From contig JAKJHY010000001.1 in assembly GCA_021648845.1 (NCBI GenBank), positions 186,001-250,000 on the forward strand: 64,000 nucleotides of DNA, given 5' to 3'. The notes under the pieces are model-generated. The model saw only the letters and a program-made list of their open reading frames with translations. It was not told where the DNA came from and did not search any database. This DNA is from Mycobacterium sp. MBM (GTDB taxonomy: Bacteria; Actinomycetota; Actinomycetes; Mycobacteriales; Mycobacteriaceae). Below are positions 24,945-34,124 of this stretch, piece after piece; the first letter of the stretch is position 1, and every line of letters begins with the position of its first letter. The translations under genes were made by a program, and so were the position numbers.

Positions 24945-25742
24945 ATGCAGATCGAAGGCACGGTTGCCGTCATCACCGGGGCAGGATCGGGAATCGGGCG
25001 GGCGTTGGCGCAGGCATTGGCCACGGCCGGCGCGTCGGTGGTCGCCGGGGATGTCGACGCCGCCGCCGCGGAGTCGACCGCGGCCGCCATCGGCGAGCGG
25101 GCGGTCGGAGTCGGCGCCGATGCGGCGTCGGCGGCCGGCATCGCCACAATGCTCGACACCGCACGGCACGCGTTCGGTCCGGTGGACATCTACCTGGCCA
25201 ACGCCGGCGTCATGGGAGGCCCCGGTCTGGGCGGTGACAGCGACTGGGACCGCGTGCTGGAGGTGAACCTACGCGCACACATCCGGGCCGCCGAGGCGCT
25301 ACTGCCGGACTGGATCGCCCGCGGTTCAGGCCATTTCGTCAGCGTCGCCTCGGCGGCCGGGCTGCTGACCCAGGTGGGCGCGGCGGGATACGCCGTCAGC
25401 AAGCATGCGGCGGTCGGCTTCGCCGAATGGTTGTCGATCACATACGGGGACAACGGGATCGGGGTCACATGCGTATGCCCGATGGGCGTGGCCACACCGC
25501 TGCTGGATGCGATCACCGACTCCGAGGACAGCACCGCGCGGATGGCCGCCGCGTCCATCACGACCGCCGGTGAGGTGCTCACCGCCGAGGGCGTGGCGGC
25601 GGCGACCGTGGACGGCATCCGCGACGACCGCTTTCTGGTATTGCCGCACGCGTCGGTGCTGGACATGTACCGGGGAAAGGGTGCGGACTACGACCGCTGG
25701 ATCGCTGGGATGCGTGGCTATCAGCGGATGTTGAGGGGCTGA
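24945..25742 (+). CDS. Short-chain dehydrogenase/reductase, last gene of the plus arm
   Basis: 265 residues: ITGAGSGIGRALAQALA, GDVD after beta-2 (NAD preference), NAGVMGG, SVASAAGLL with the catalytic Ser, and YAVSKHAAVGFAEWLS. The C-terminal part (VDGIRDDRFLVLPHASVLDMYRGKG) resembles actinobacterial SDRs found in steroid and terpene clusters. It starts 19 bp after the ligase and ends 2 bp before the convergent VOC gene, so it closes the cluster. Confidence 0.86.
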   Translation: MQIEGTVAVITGAGSGIGRALAQALATAGASVVAGDVDAAAAESTAAAIGERAVGVGADAASAAGIATMLDTARHAFGPVDIYLANAGVMGGPGLGGDSDWDRVLEVNLRAHIRAAEALLPDWIARGSGHFVSVASAAGLLTQVGAAGYAVSKHAAVGFAEWLSITYGDNGIGVTCVCPMGVATPLLDAITDSEDSTARMAAASITTAGEVLTAEGVAAATVDGIRDDRFLVLPHASVLDMYRGKGADYDRWIAGMRGYQRMLRG

Positions 25743-25744
25743 CG

Positions 25745-26230
25745 CTAGCCTGCGGCGATATCGGCGGCGCTGATCCCGGACAGATCGGGCACGTTCTGCA
25801 TGAGTTCGATACGGGTGCCGTCGGGGTCGGTCAGGTAGATGAACCGGCCCGACGTCGGGTCGGCGGCATCGCCGAGCACGGTGCGCGTCGACTCCACCAC
25901 GGTTCCGCCGGCGGCCACGATGGCATCGGTGAGCCCGTCGACATCCTCCACCCGGAAGGACAGGTGGGTGAAGCCGAGCTCGGTCATCGGCTTGCGCTGC
26001 CCCGAGCCGGTGATCGGTACGTCGACCCATTGCAGCAACTCGACGCGGATATCGTCGCGGATCAGCATCGCCGAACGGAATCGGCCGTCCTGCTCCATGG
26101 TGGCGGCGACTTCGTTGTTGTCGAAGTCGAGCTGATAGAGCAGCGCGAACCCGAAGACGCCGGTGTAGAAGCGGATAGAACGGTCGAGGTCGGTGACGCA
26201 GATACCGATGTGCGAGAAGCCCTGGATCAT
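25745..26230 (-). CDS. VOC-family (glyoxalase-like) protein
   Basis: 161 residues from the ATG at 26230. One pair of vicinal-oxygen-chelate motifs: HIGICVTDLDRSIRFYTGVFGF, then GFTHLSFRVEDVDGLTDAIVAAGG and FIYLTDPDGTRIELMQN. Metal-ligand candidates are His8, the second-repeat His (THLSF) and the terminal Glu (RIELMQ). The family includes glyoxalase I, extradiol dioxygenases and methylmalonyl-CoA epimerase, so the reaction is open. It lies 55 bp downstream of the hemophore-like gene on the same strand. Confidence 0.8.
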   Translation of the reverse strand: MIQGFSHIGICVTDLDRSIRFYTGVFGFALLYQLDFDNNEVAATMEQDGRFRSAMLIRDDIRVELLQWVDVPITGSGQRKPMTELGFTHLSFRVEDVDGLTDAIVAAGGTVVESTRTVLGDAADPTSGRFIYLTDPDGTRIELMQNVPDLSGISAADIAAG

Positions 26231-26285
26231 CAGTGGAGTGTGCCAGAGACCGCGGGCCCGTCGCGGCGCTGTCACCGGAGCAACG

Positions 26286-26636
26286 CTAGGTGTCGCAGCG
26301 GGCCCGGAAATCCGCGCTGGGCTGCCGGATGCCCCGAAGCTCGTCGCGCACCTGCGGATTGGCGTCCATATACGCGCTCAGCTCGGCCCGACGCTGCTCC
26401 TGCGTCTTATCGCGCAGCCCGGTGAAGAAGTCGTTCACCGGCGGGTGGGTGAACAGGTAGGCCGATGTCGCGGCCGTCACGCCGGCGAGCACACCGGCCA
26501 GATCGGCGGCGGTGCAATTGGGGGGTGGTGGTGCTGGGGACGGCTCCGCCGACGCCGTGGCGACGGAACCGAACAGGGCCAGCGCCCCGAACGCCCCCGC
26601 CAATGCCCGCCGGGCCCGGATCGGATTGATCAGCAT
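26286..26636 (-). CDS. Hemophore-like secreted heme-binding protein (MHB fold)
   Basis: 116 residues from the ATG at 26636, chosen for its AGGAG Shine-Dalgarno (an ATG at 26669 overlaps the previous stop). Signal peptide MLINPIRARRALAG...LFGSVATASA with cleavage likely after ASA. The mature helical domain has two cysteines that could pair (NCTAADLAGVLAG near the start and FRARC near the end), and the pattern HPPVNDFFTGLRDKT matches mycobacterial hemophore-related proteins of the Rv0203 type. Heme capture outside the cell is inferred from the family; axial ligands cannot be assigned. Confidence 0.75.
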   Translation of the reverse strand: MLINPIRARRALAGAFGALALFGSVATASAEPSPAPPPPNCTAADLAGVLAGVTAATSAYLFTHPPVNDFFTGLRDKTQEQRRAELSAYMDANPQVRDELRGIRQPSADFRARCDT

Positions 26637-26665
26637 GCCGCTCTCCTCGGTCGATGGGTCGATGG

Positions 26666-27016
26666 TCATCTGCGACCGCCACGGCCGCCGCCGGCGTTGG
26701 GGCGGCCACCGCCGGGCAGCCCGATATCGGGACTTCCGGGCCCGCCCGGTCGCCCCAGATCCGGGTTGAGATTGACGTCGATCTCCCAGCCCCAGGCGTC
26801 GTCGCAGGCATACCAGTCGTAGTCACACGGGTACGGGACGTACGGCCCGGAGGAACCGCTTGGTCCGTCGCCGGTGTTCGAGCCGCGGACCTCGCCCTGC
26901 GAACAGATGGTGGTGCCGCCCGCACTGGTGCAGTCCGCCACCGCGATGGGGGCGGGTGCGACGCTCAGACCGGCACCGATCAGCACCGGCACGACGAGAA
27001 TGTTCACCGGTCGCAT
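26666..27016 (-). CDS. Secreted Cys-containing, Gly/Pro-rich protein
   Basis: 116 residues from the ATG at 27016 (AAGGAG Shine-Dalgarno). Signal peptide MRPVNILVVPVLIGAGLSVAP, likely cut after VAD. The mature part has four cysteines (DCTSAGGTTICSQGE, then PYPCDYDWYACDDAWGWE), an aromatic/acidic centre and a low-complexity tail rich in Gly, Pro and Arg. I do not recognise a named family; the layout is typical of small mycobacterial cell-envelope proteins. The stop codon lies 30 nt before the hemophore gene start, so they are probably co-transcribed. Confidence 0.65.
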   Translation of the reverse strand: MRPVNILVVPVLIGAGLSVAPAPIAVADCTSAGGTTICSQGEVRGSNTGDGPSGSSGPYVPYPCDYDWYACDDAWGWEIDVNLNPDLGRPGGPGSPDIGLPGGGRPNAGGGRGGRR

Positions 27017-27111
27017 CACAGACTCCTTCAGTCGCCGTGAGCAGACAGCTATCGACGATGATATGCCCGCGTGCCTCCGTCGATGACAGAAATCCACAGG
27101 TCAGGGGCAAC

Positions 27112-30100
27112 ATGTCGGTCGGTGGGGGCACCATGGTGGACGTGCCCGTCGACAACGACCCGTTGGCCCGGTTCAGCCCGCTGACCCGGGAGTGGTTCCG
27201 TGGCACCTTCTCGACGCCCACCGCCGCCCAGCAGCAGGCCTGGTCGGCGATCGCGGACGGGGACAACACGCTGGTCGTGGCGCCCACGGGCTCGGGCAAG
27301 ACGCTGGCGGCCTTCCTGTGGGCCATCGACGACCTGGCCCAACACCCAGGCGACGCGTCCTCGGGCACCCGGGTTCTCTACGTCTCCCCACTCAAGGCCC
27401 TGGCCGTCGACGTCGAACGCAACCTGCGCACCCCGCTGAGCGGGCTCGCCCGGGTGGCGCAGCGCGCGGAGGTGCCTGCACCGACGATCACGGTGGGTGT
27501 CCGCTCCGGGGACACCACGCCCAAGGACCGCAGGGACCTGATCTCCCGGCCACCCGACATCCTGATCACCACGCCCGAGTCGCTGTTCCTGATGCTCACC
27601 TCGGCGGCCCGCGACACCCTGACCGACGTGCGCACCGTGATCGTCGATGAGGTGCATGCCGTGGCCGCCACCAAACGCGGTGCGCACCTTGCCGTTTCAC
27701 TGGAGCGGTTGGATGCGCTGCTGCCCCGCCCCGCCCAGCGGATCGGGCTGTCGGCGACCGTGCGGCCCGCCGAGGAGGTGGCCCGGTTCCTGGCCGGGTC
27801 GGCACCCACCACGATCGTGGCCCCGCCCGCGGACAAGACCTTCGAACTGCAGGTGCAGGTCCCGGTGCCGGATATGACCAACCTGACCGAGGGTTCCATC
27901 TGGCCCGACGTCGAGGAACGCATCGTCGACCTGGTCGAGTCGCACCGGTCCTCGATCGTGTTCGCCAACTCCCGGCGGCTCGCCGAGCGGCTCACCTCAC
28001 GGCTCAACGAGATTCACGCCGAACGGCACGGTGTGGAACTGCCCGCCGGGCCCAACCCGAAGGTCCCCGCCGGGGCACCGGCGCACGTGATGGCCAGCGG
28101 GCAGAGCTTCGGCGCCCCGACGGTGCTGGCCAAGGCCCATCACGGTTCGGTCAGCAAGGAGCAGCGTGCGCTGGTCGAGGACGACCTCAAGAGCGGGCGA
28201 CTCAAAGCCGTGGTCGCCACCTCCAGCCTGGAACTCGGTATCGACATGGGCGCGGTGGACCTGGTGATCCAGGTGTCCGCGCCGCCCTCGGTGGCCAGCG
28301 GTCTGCAGCGCGTCGGCCGGGCCGGACACCAGGTCGGCGAGATCTCCCAGGGCGTGCTCTTCCCGAAGCACCGCACCGATCTGATCGACTGCGCCGTCAC
28401 CGTGGAACGGATGCGGGCCGGCCGGATCGAGACCATGCGGGTACCGGCCAACCCGCTCGACGTGCTGGCCCAGCACACGGTGGCCGCCGCCGCGCTCGAG
28501 CCGCTGGACGCCGACGCCTGGTTCGACACCGTGCGGCGCAGCGCCCCGTTCGCGACGCTGCCGCGCAGCGCCTTCGAGGCGACACTGGATCTGCTGTCCG
28601 GAAAGTACCCCTCGACCGAGTTCGCCGAGCTGCGCCCGAGACTGGTCTATGACCGCGACGCCCGCTCCCTTACCGCCCGCCCGGGCGCGCAGCGGCTGGC
28701 CGTCACCTCCGGGGGCGCCATCCCCGACCGCGGCATGTTCACCGTCTACCTCGCCTCGGAGTCCGAGAAGCCATCCCGGGTCGGCGAGCTCGACGAGGAG
28801 ATGGTCTACGAGTCGCGGCCCGGGGACGTCATCTCCCTCGGCGCCACCAGCTGGCGGATCACCGAGATCACCCACGACCGGGTGCTGGTGGTGCCGGCGC
28901 CCGGGTTGCCCGCCCGGCTGCCGTTCTGGCGCGGGGACAGCGTCGGGCGTCCCGCCGAGCTCGGCGCCGCCGTCGGCGCGTTCACCGGCGAACTGGCCCA
29001 ACTGGGGTCCAAAGAATTCCGAAAGCGTTGCGCAGAAATCGGATTCGACGATTTCGCGACCGACAACCTGTGGCAGCTGCTCGACGAGCAGCGCCAGGCG
29101 ACCGGCGCCGTCCCCAGCGACACCACGCTGATCGTGGAGCGGTTCCACGACGAGCTGGGCGACTGGAGGGTGATCCTGCACTCCCCATACGGCCTGCGCG
29201 TGCACGGACCGCTGGCTCTGGCGGTCGCGCGACGGTTGCGCGAGCGTTACGGCATCGACGAGAAGCCCACCGCCTCCGATGACGGCATCATCGTGCGGCT
29301 GCCCGACGGCGGCGACGAGCCGCCCGGGGCGGACCTTTTCGTGTTCGACGCCGACGAGCTGGAACCCATCGTCACCGACGAGGTCGGCGGCTCCGCGCTG
29401 TTCGCCTCCCGGTTCCGCGAGTGCGCCGCGCGGGCGCTGCTGCTGCCGCGCCGGCATCCGGGCAAGCGCTCACCGTTGTGGCATCAGCGCCAGCGGGCCG
29501 CCCAACTGCTGGACGTGGCACGCAAATACCCGGACTTTCCCATCGTGCTGGAGACCGTCCGGGAATGCCTGCAGGACGTCTACGATGTGCCCGCCCTGAC
29601 GGACGTGATGAACGGGGTCGCGCAGCGCGCGATCCGGCTGTTGGAGGTCGAGACCGCCACGCCGTCGCCGTTCGCCGCCGCCGCGCTGTTCGGGTATGTG
29701 GGTGCGTTCATGTACGAGGGCGACAGCCCGTTGGCCGAACGGCGGGCCGCGGCACTGTCCCTGGATACCGTTCTGCTCGCCGAGTTGCTGGGCCGGGTGG
29801 AACTGCGCGATCTGCTCGACCCCGATGTCGTCACCGCGACCACCAGACAGCTGCAGCATCTGGACGCCGATCGGGCTGCCCGCGACGCGGAGGGCATCGC
29901 CGACCTGTTGCGGCTGCTGGGGCCGCTCACCGAGGCCGAGATCGCCGAACGGTGTGCTCAGGCCGATATCGGCGGCTGGCTGGAGGGGTTGCGCGCGGCC
30001 CGGCGGGCACTGACGGTGTCTTATGCGGGGTCGACATGGTGGGTGACCGTCGAGGATGTCGCATTACTGCGCGACGGTGTCGGGGTGGCGGTGCCGGTCT

Positions 30101-31659
30101 GGGTGCCCGCCGGCCTCACCGAATCGGTCCCCGATCCGCTCGGTGAGCTGCTCGGCCGCTACGCACGCACCCGTGGACCGTTCAGCACCGAGGAGGCCGC
30201 CGCACGCTTCGGGCTGGGTGTCCGGGTCGCCGCCGATGTGCTCGGCCGGCTGGCCGGCGACGGCCGGTTGATCCGCGGCGAGTTCACCGAGGTGATCGCG
30301 GGTGCGTCCGAACAATGGTGTGACACCACCGTTCTCAAGATTCTGCGGCGACGCTCCCTGGCCGCGCTGCGGGCGGCGGTGGAACCGGTCAGCACCGCGG
30401 CCTACGGCAGGTTCCTGCCCGCCTGGCAACACGTCGGATCCGCGCACAATCGTGGGGTGGACGGCCTGGCCGTGGTGATCGAACAGCTTGCGGGTCAGCC
30501 ATTGCCGGCATCGGCCATCGAAACCCTGGTTCTACCCCAGCGGGTCGCCGACTATCAGCCCGCGATGCTCGACGAACTGCTGGCCTCCGGGGAGGTCACC
30601 TGGTCCGGCATGGGACAGATCGGCGGATCCGACGGCTGGATCGCCTTCCATCTCGGCGACTCTGCCCCGATGACCCTCGCCGCACCCGCCGAGATCGAGT
30701 TCAACGACCACCACCGGGCCATCATGGCCGCCCTCGGCTCGCCGGGCCAGGGCGGCGCCTACTTCTTCCGTAAATTGGTCGGCGCAGCCGCCGAGAGTGA
30801 CATGAGAACGGCGCTGTGGGAACTCATCTGGGCCGGCTGGGTCACCGGTGACACGTTCGCCCCGGTGCGCGCCATGCTGTCCGGCCCGCGCCGCTCCGGC
30901 GCTCCCGCCCACCGTCAGCGTCAGCGCCCCCCACGACTGAGCCGCTACAGCCTGTCCCAGGGCCAGCAGCGTGCCGATCCGACGGTGGCCGGACGCTGGT
31001 CGGGATTACCCTCCGCCGCACCGGATTCCACGCTGCGCGCCCACTTTCAGGCCGAGCTGTTGCTGAACCGGTTCGGGGTGCTCACCAGGGGGGCCGCCGA
31101 CGGAGTGCCGGGCGGATTCGCCATGCTGTACAAGGTGCTGACCGCGTTCGAGGACGCCGGGCGCTGCCAGCGCGGCTATTTCGTGGAATCGCTGGGCGGT
31201 GCGCAGTTCGCCGCGGCGCCGACGGTCGACCGACTGCGCTCGTATCTCGACGGTATCGATCCACAGCGCCCGCAACTGCACGCCGTGGTGCTCGCCGCGA
31301 CCGACCCGGCCAACCCCTATGGCATGGCGTTGCCCTGGCCGGAGGGCGCCGAGGCCGGCCACCGCCCCGGACGCAAGGCCGGTGCGGTGGTGGCCCTGGT
31401 CGACGGGCAGCTGATCTGGTTCCTGGAACGGGGCGGTAAATCGCTGTTGAGCTTCGACGCCGACCCCGAGGCGGCCGCCGCGGCCGCCGCGGCGCTGGCC
31501 GACCTGGTGGGCGCGGGCCGGATCCCGGCGCTGTTGGTCGAGCGGGTCAATGGTGTGGCGGTGCTCGACCACGCCGCGGGCGAGGACCACGCGGCGGTGC
31601 TGGAAGCGCTCACGGGCGCCGGATTCGCCCGCACCCCGCGCGGCCTGCGCCTACGCTGA
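27112..31659 (+). CDS. lhr: Lhr family ATP-dependent helicase
   Basis: 1515 residues, full length for mycobacterial Lhr (Rv3296). Superfamily 2 motifs: VVAPTGSGKTLAAFLW (Walker A, about residue 57), VSPLKALAVDVERNL, TTPESLFLM, IVDEVHAV (DEVH box, about 178), GLSATVRP, SIVFANSRRLAERL, VATSSLELGIDMGAVD and QRVGRAGHQ (motif VI). A winged helix and a long Lhr-specific C-terminal region follow. Lhr is a 3'-5' translocating DNA/RNA-DNA helicase linked to DNA repair. The ATG at 27112 has CAGGGG upstream; an ATG at 27133 is possible. It is divergent from the secreted protein gene by 95 bp. Confidence 0.95.
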   Translation: MSVGGGTMVDVPVDNDPLARFSPLTREWFRGTFSTPTAAQQQAWSAIADGDNTLVVAPTGSGKTLAAFLWAIDDLAQHPGDASSGTRVLYVSPLKALAVDVERNLRTPLSGLARVAQRAEVPAPTITVGVRSGDTTPKDRRDLISRPPDILITTPESLFLMLTSAARDTLTDVRTVIVDEVHAVAATKRGAHLAVSLERLDALLPRPAQRIGLSATVRPAEEVARFLAGSAPTTIVAPPADKTFELQVQVPVPDMTNLTEGSIWPDVEERIVDLVESHRSSIVFANSRRLAERLTSRLNEIHAERHGVELPAGPNPKVPAGAPAHVMASGQSFGAPTVLAKAHHGSVSKEQRALVEDDLKSGRLKAVVATSSLELGIDMGAVDLVIQVSAPPSVASGLQRVGRAGHQVGEISQGVLFPKHRTDLIDCAVTVERMRAGRIETMRVPANPLDVLAQHTVAAAALEPLDADAWFDTVRRSAPFATLPRSAFEATLDLLSGKYPSTEFAELRPRLVYDRDARSLTARPGAQRLAVTSGGAIPDRGMFTVYLASESEKPSRVGELDEEMVYESRPGDVISLGATSWRITEITHDRVLVVPAPGLPARLPFWRGDSVGRPAELGAAVGAFTGELAQLGSKEFRKRCAEIGFDDFATDNLWQLLDEQRQATGAVPSDTTLIVERFHDELGDWRVILHSPYGLRVHGPLALAVARRLRERYGIDEKPTASDDGIIVRLPDGGDEPPGADLFVFDADELEPIVTDEVGGSALFASRFRECAARALLLPRRHPGKRSPLWHQRQRAAQLLDVARKYPDFPIVLETVRECLQDVYDVPALTDVMNGVAQRAIRLLEVETATPSPFAAAALFGYVGAFMYEGDSPLAERRAAALSLDTVLLAELLGRVELRDLLDPDVVTATTRQLQHLDADRAARDAEGIADLLRLLGPLTEAEIAERCAQADIGGWLEGLRAARRALTVSYAGSTWWVTVEDVALLRDGVGVAVPVWVPAGLTESVPDPLGELLGRYARTRGPFSTEEAAARFGLGVRVAADVLGRLAGDGRLIRGEFTEVIAGASEQWCDTTVLKILRRRSLAALRAAVEPVSTAAYGRFLPAWQHVGSAHNRGVDGLAVVIEQLAGQPLPASAIETLVLPQRVADYQPAMLDELLASGEVTWSGMGQIGGSDGWIAFHLGDSAPMTLAAPAEIEFNDHHRAIMAALGSPGQGGAYFFRKLVGAAAESDMRTALWELIWAGWVTGDTFAPVRAMLSGPRRSGAPAHRQRQRPPRLSRYSLSQGQQRADPTVAGRWSGLPSAAPDSTLRAHFQAELLLNRFGVLTRGAADGVPGGFAMLYKVLTAFEDAGRCQRGYFVESLGGAQFAAAPTVDRLRSYLDGIDPQRPQLHAVVLAATDPANPYGMALPWPEGAEAGHRPGRKAGAVVALVDGQLIWFLERGGKSLLSFDADPEAAAAAAAALADLVGAGRIPALLVERVNGVAVLDHAAGEDHAAVLEALTGAGFARTPRGLRLR

Positions 31660-31707
31660 ATTCGTCAAAAATGACAAACTCGGCCCGGCCGGGCCGATAC
31701 TACGAAG

Positions 31708-32187
31708 ATGGCCTCGCTCATCGTTCACCTCGTTCTGGGCATCGGCATCATCGCCTGGATCGTGCGTGCCAATCGGCACATCTTCGCCCGCCCCACCGAC
31801 GGCGGCCCGATGGTCTCCCCGCTGGAGATCCTGTTCTACGTCATCGGCGCGGCATCGATCGTGCTCGGCTACTACTTCAACCATCAGTTCGTCGCGACCT
31901 ACGCCGTCGAGGGCGGTAACCCGATCTGGGGCCCCGGCAGTTGGCAGCAGTTCGTCATGCTCGGCTATGCGAATCCGGCGGCGGCGTCGGCGAGCCAGGA
32001 CTACACCATCATCAACGTCATCCTGCTCCCGCTGTTCACCATCGTCGACGGCCACCGACGCGGGATCAAACGCCCGTGGTTGTTCTTCGTGTCCAGCCTG
32101 TTCACCAGTTGCGCCTTCGCCTACGCGTTCTACTTCGCCACCGTGGACCGCGTCCATCGGCAGCAGCGCACCCTGACGTCGGTGTAA
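31708..32187 (+). CDS. DUF2834-like four-helix membrane protein
   Basis: 159 residues with four hydrophobic segments (about 3-22, 38-58, 97-113 and 122-145). A polar loop between helices two and three contains [18 protein letters not shown]. It resembles DUF2834-type proteins of unknown function. It lies between lhr and nei2, 48 bp after lhr. The gap holds a perfect 16-bp GC palindrome (31681-31696), and a weak -10-like GATACT (31696-31701) at leaderless spacing precedes the ATG. I cannot assign a role. Confidence 0.7.
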   Translation: MASLIVHLVLGIGIIAWIVRANRHIFARPTDGGPMVSPLEILFYVIGAASIVLGYYFNHQFVATYAVEGGNPIWGPGSWQQFVMLGYANPAAASASQDYTIINVILLPLFTIVDGHRRGIKRPWLFFVSSLFTSCAFAYAFYFATVDRVHRQQRTLTSV

Positions 32188-32203
32188 GCAGGTTCAATGG
32201 GGT

Positions 32204-32959
32204 ATGCCCGAAGGTGACACGGTGTACCGCACCGCCGCCGCGCTGCGTGCGGCGCTGGTCGGCAAGACGCTGACCCGCTGCGATATCCGGGTCCCCCGGT
32301 ACGCGACGGTGGACCTGAGCGGGCTGGTCGTCGACGAGGTGCTCAGTCGCGGAAAGCACCTGTTCATCCGGGTCGGCGATGCCAGCATCCACTCGCACCT
32401 GAAGATGGACGGCAGTTGGCGGATCGGAACCTCGAAGATCCCCGCGCACAAGATCCGGATCGTGCTGCAGACCGCCGACAGCACCGCCACCGGTGTCGAT
32501 CTCGGCATCCTCGAAGTGCTGGAGCGCGAGCACGATCGCGATGTCGTCGCGCACCTGGGACCGGACCTGCTCGGTCCGGATTGGGACCCGCAGCGCGCCG
32601 CGGCCAATCTGATCGCCGCGCCCGACCGCGAATTCGCCGACGCCCTGCTGGACCAACGGGTGATGGCCGGCGTCGGCAACGTCTTTGCCAACGAGCTGTG
32701 CTTCGTTTTCGGTCGGGCCCCGGACGCACCGGTCGGCACGCTGTCCGATCCGCTGCGGGTGGCCACACGGGCCCGCGACATGCTGTGGCTCAACCGAAAC
32801 CAGGCGAATCGGACCACGACGGGCAACACCCGGCGTGGACAGCAGGTATGGGTGTACGGACGAGCCGGCGAGCCGTGTCGCCGCTGTCGCACCACCATCA
32901 CGATGGACAACAGCGGCGACCGGATCAGGTATTGGTGCCCGAATTGTCAGGCAGCGTGA
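32204..32959 (+). CDS. nei2: Endonuclease VIII-like DNA glycosylase Nei2
   Basis: 251 residues of the Fpg/Nei family. The mature N-terminus PEGDTVYR supplies the catalytic Pro and Glu after Met removal; [11 protein letters not shown] carries the conserved Lys; [15 protein letters not shown] is the helix-two-turn-helix; and the C-terminus has a zinc finger, [10 protein letters not shown] and YWCPNCQ. It removes oxidised pyrimidines and nicks the abasic site. Position directly after lhr equals Rv3297, so a repair function with Lhr is plausible. The 3' end overlaps the convergent desaturase by 13 nt. Confidence 0.93.
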   Translation: MPEGDTVYRTAAALRAALVGKTLTRCDIRVPRYATVDLSGLVVDEVLSRGKHLFIRVGDASIHSHLKMDGSWRIGTSKIPAHKIRIVLQTADSTATGVDLGILEVLEREHDRDVVAHLGPDLLGPDWDPQRAAANLIAAPDREFADALLDQRVMAGVGNVFANELCFVFGRAPDAPVGTLSDPLRVATRARDMLWLNRNQANRTTTGNTRRGQQVWVYGRAGEPCRRCRTTITMDNSGDRIRYWCPNCQAA

Positions 32960-34107
32960 GAGATTTCGTCTTCCTGGACGGCCGGTTTGCGGTTCGGCAG
33001 GGCCAGCCGCAGGATCTTGCGGACCACGGTGGCGAACTGCTTGGGCAGCGGTCCGGTGTTGTAGGGCAGCCCGTAGCGTTCACAGATCTCCCGAATCTCG
33101 GCTGAGATCTCGGCGTGTCGGTGCGCCGGGATGTCGGGGAACAGATGGTGTTCGATCTGGAAGCTCAGGTTGCCACTCAAGATGTGAAACCACTTTCCAC
33201 CGGTCAGATTTGACGAGCCGAGCAATTGGCGGAAGTACCACTGGCCCCGTGATTCACTCTTGGTCTCCTCGACGGAGAATTCCTGGGTGCCCTCGGGAAA
33301 GTGCCCGCAGAATATGATCATGTAGGACCACACGTTGCGGATCAGGTTCGCGGTCATGTTCCCGGTGAACACCCAGGGCGCGAACGGGCCGGCCAGCAGC
33401 GGGAACGCCACGTAATCCTTCAGCGTCTGCTTCTTGGTCTTCTGCCAGATACCGCGCAGCACATCGCGTTTGTCGGCGACGCTGATCTCACCGGCGCGGA
33501 TGCGCTCGGTCTCCAGCTCGTGTAGGGCCACGCCGTACTGGAAGAACACCATCAGCAGGAACGCGTACACCGGGTTGCCGAGGTAGTACGGCGACCACCG
33601 CTGATCTTCGCTCATCCGGAGGATGCCGTAGCCCACGTCGCGGTCCATGTCGACGATGTTGGTGTAGGTGTGGTGCATGTAGTTGTGCGAGTGCCGCCAC
33701 TGATCGGACGGGCAGGCGTTGTCCCATTCGAACGTCTTGCTGGACAACGCCGGATCCCCGGTCCAGTCGTACTGGCCGTGCATGATGTTGTGGCCGATCT
33801 CCATGTTGTCGAGGATCTTGGCGATCCCGAGCATGGCGGTGCCGGCCAGCCAGAACGGTGGGAAGATGCCGCCGAACAGCAGGGCCCGGCCCCCGACCTC
33901 GAGGGTGCGTTGAGCCTTGATGACCTTGCGGATGTAGGTGGTGTCCCGCTCACCCAGGTCGGCGATCACGCGTTCGCGGATCGCGTCGAGTTCGGCGCCG
34001 AACGCATCGGCCTGCTCGGGGGTCAGGGAGTACTTGTCGGAGCGCACCGCGCGGTTGCGGATGCCAGGGGAAATGTCCTGCGGGCGAGCGGAAATCGTGT
34101 CAGTCAT
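32947..34107 (-). CDS. Membrane acyl-CoA/fatty acid desaturase, DesA3-like
   Basis: 386 residues. Three histidine boxes of membrane diiron desaturases: GHNIMHGQY (about 104-112), [12 protein letters not shown] (about 138-150) and QIEHHLFP (about 315). Hydrophobic pairs around 75-100 and 180-210 plus 245-270 fit the four-helix topology. It introduces a cis double bond (probably delta-9, making oleate) using electrons from the reductase encoded upstream (34125-35180), an arrangement like desA3-Rv3230c in M. tuberculosis. Synteny with desA3 is not preserved, so I leave the symbol blank. Confidence 0.9.
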   Translation of the reverse strand: MTDTISARPQDISPGIRNRAVRSDKYSLTPEQADAFGAELDAIRERVIADLGERDTTYIRKVIKAQRTLEVGGRALLFGGIFPPFWLAGTAMLGIAKILDNMEIGHNIMHGQYDWTGDPALSSKTFEWDNACPSDQWRHSHNYMHHTYTNIVDMDRDVGYGILRMSEDQRWSPYYLGNPVYAFLLMVFFQYGVALHELETERIRAGEISVADKRDVLRGIWQKTKKQTLKDYVAFPLLAGPFAPWVFTGNMTANLIRNVWSYMIIFCGHFPEGTQEFSVEETKSESRGQWYFRQLLGSSNLTGGKWFHILSGNLSFQIEHHLFPDIPAHRHAEISAEIREICERYGLPYNTGPLPKQFATVVRKILRLALPNRKPAVQEDEISHAA

Positions 34108-34124
34108 TGCTGTTCCTTCCGTTC

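Noticed and set aside
31681..31696. Perfect 16-bp GC palindrome CGGCCCGGCCGGGCCG as an lhr terminator
   Set aside because: It has almost no loop and no U tract, and it sits immediately before a probable promoter of the next gene; GC-rich palindromes are common in this composition.
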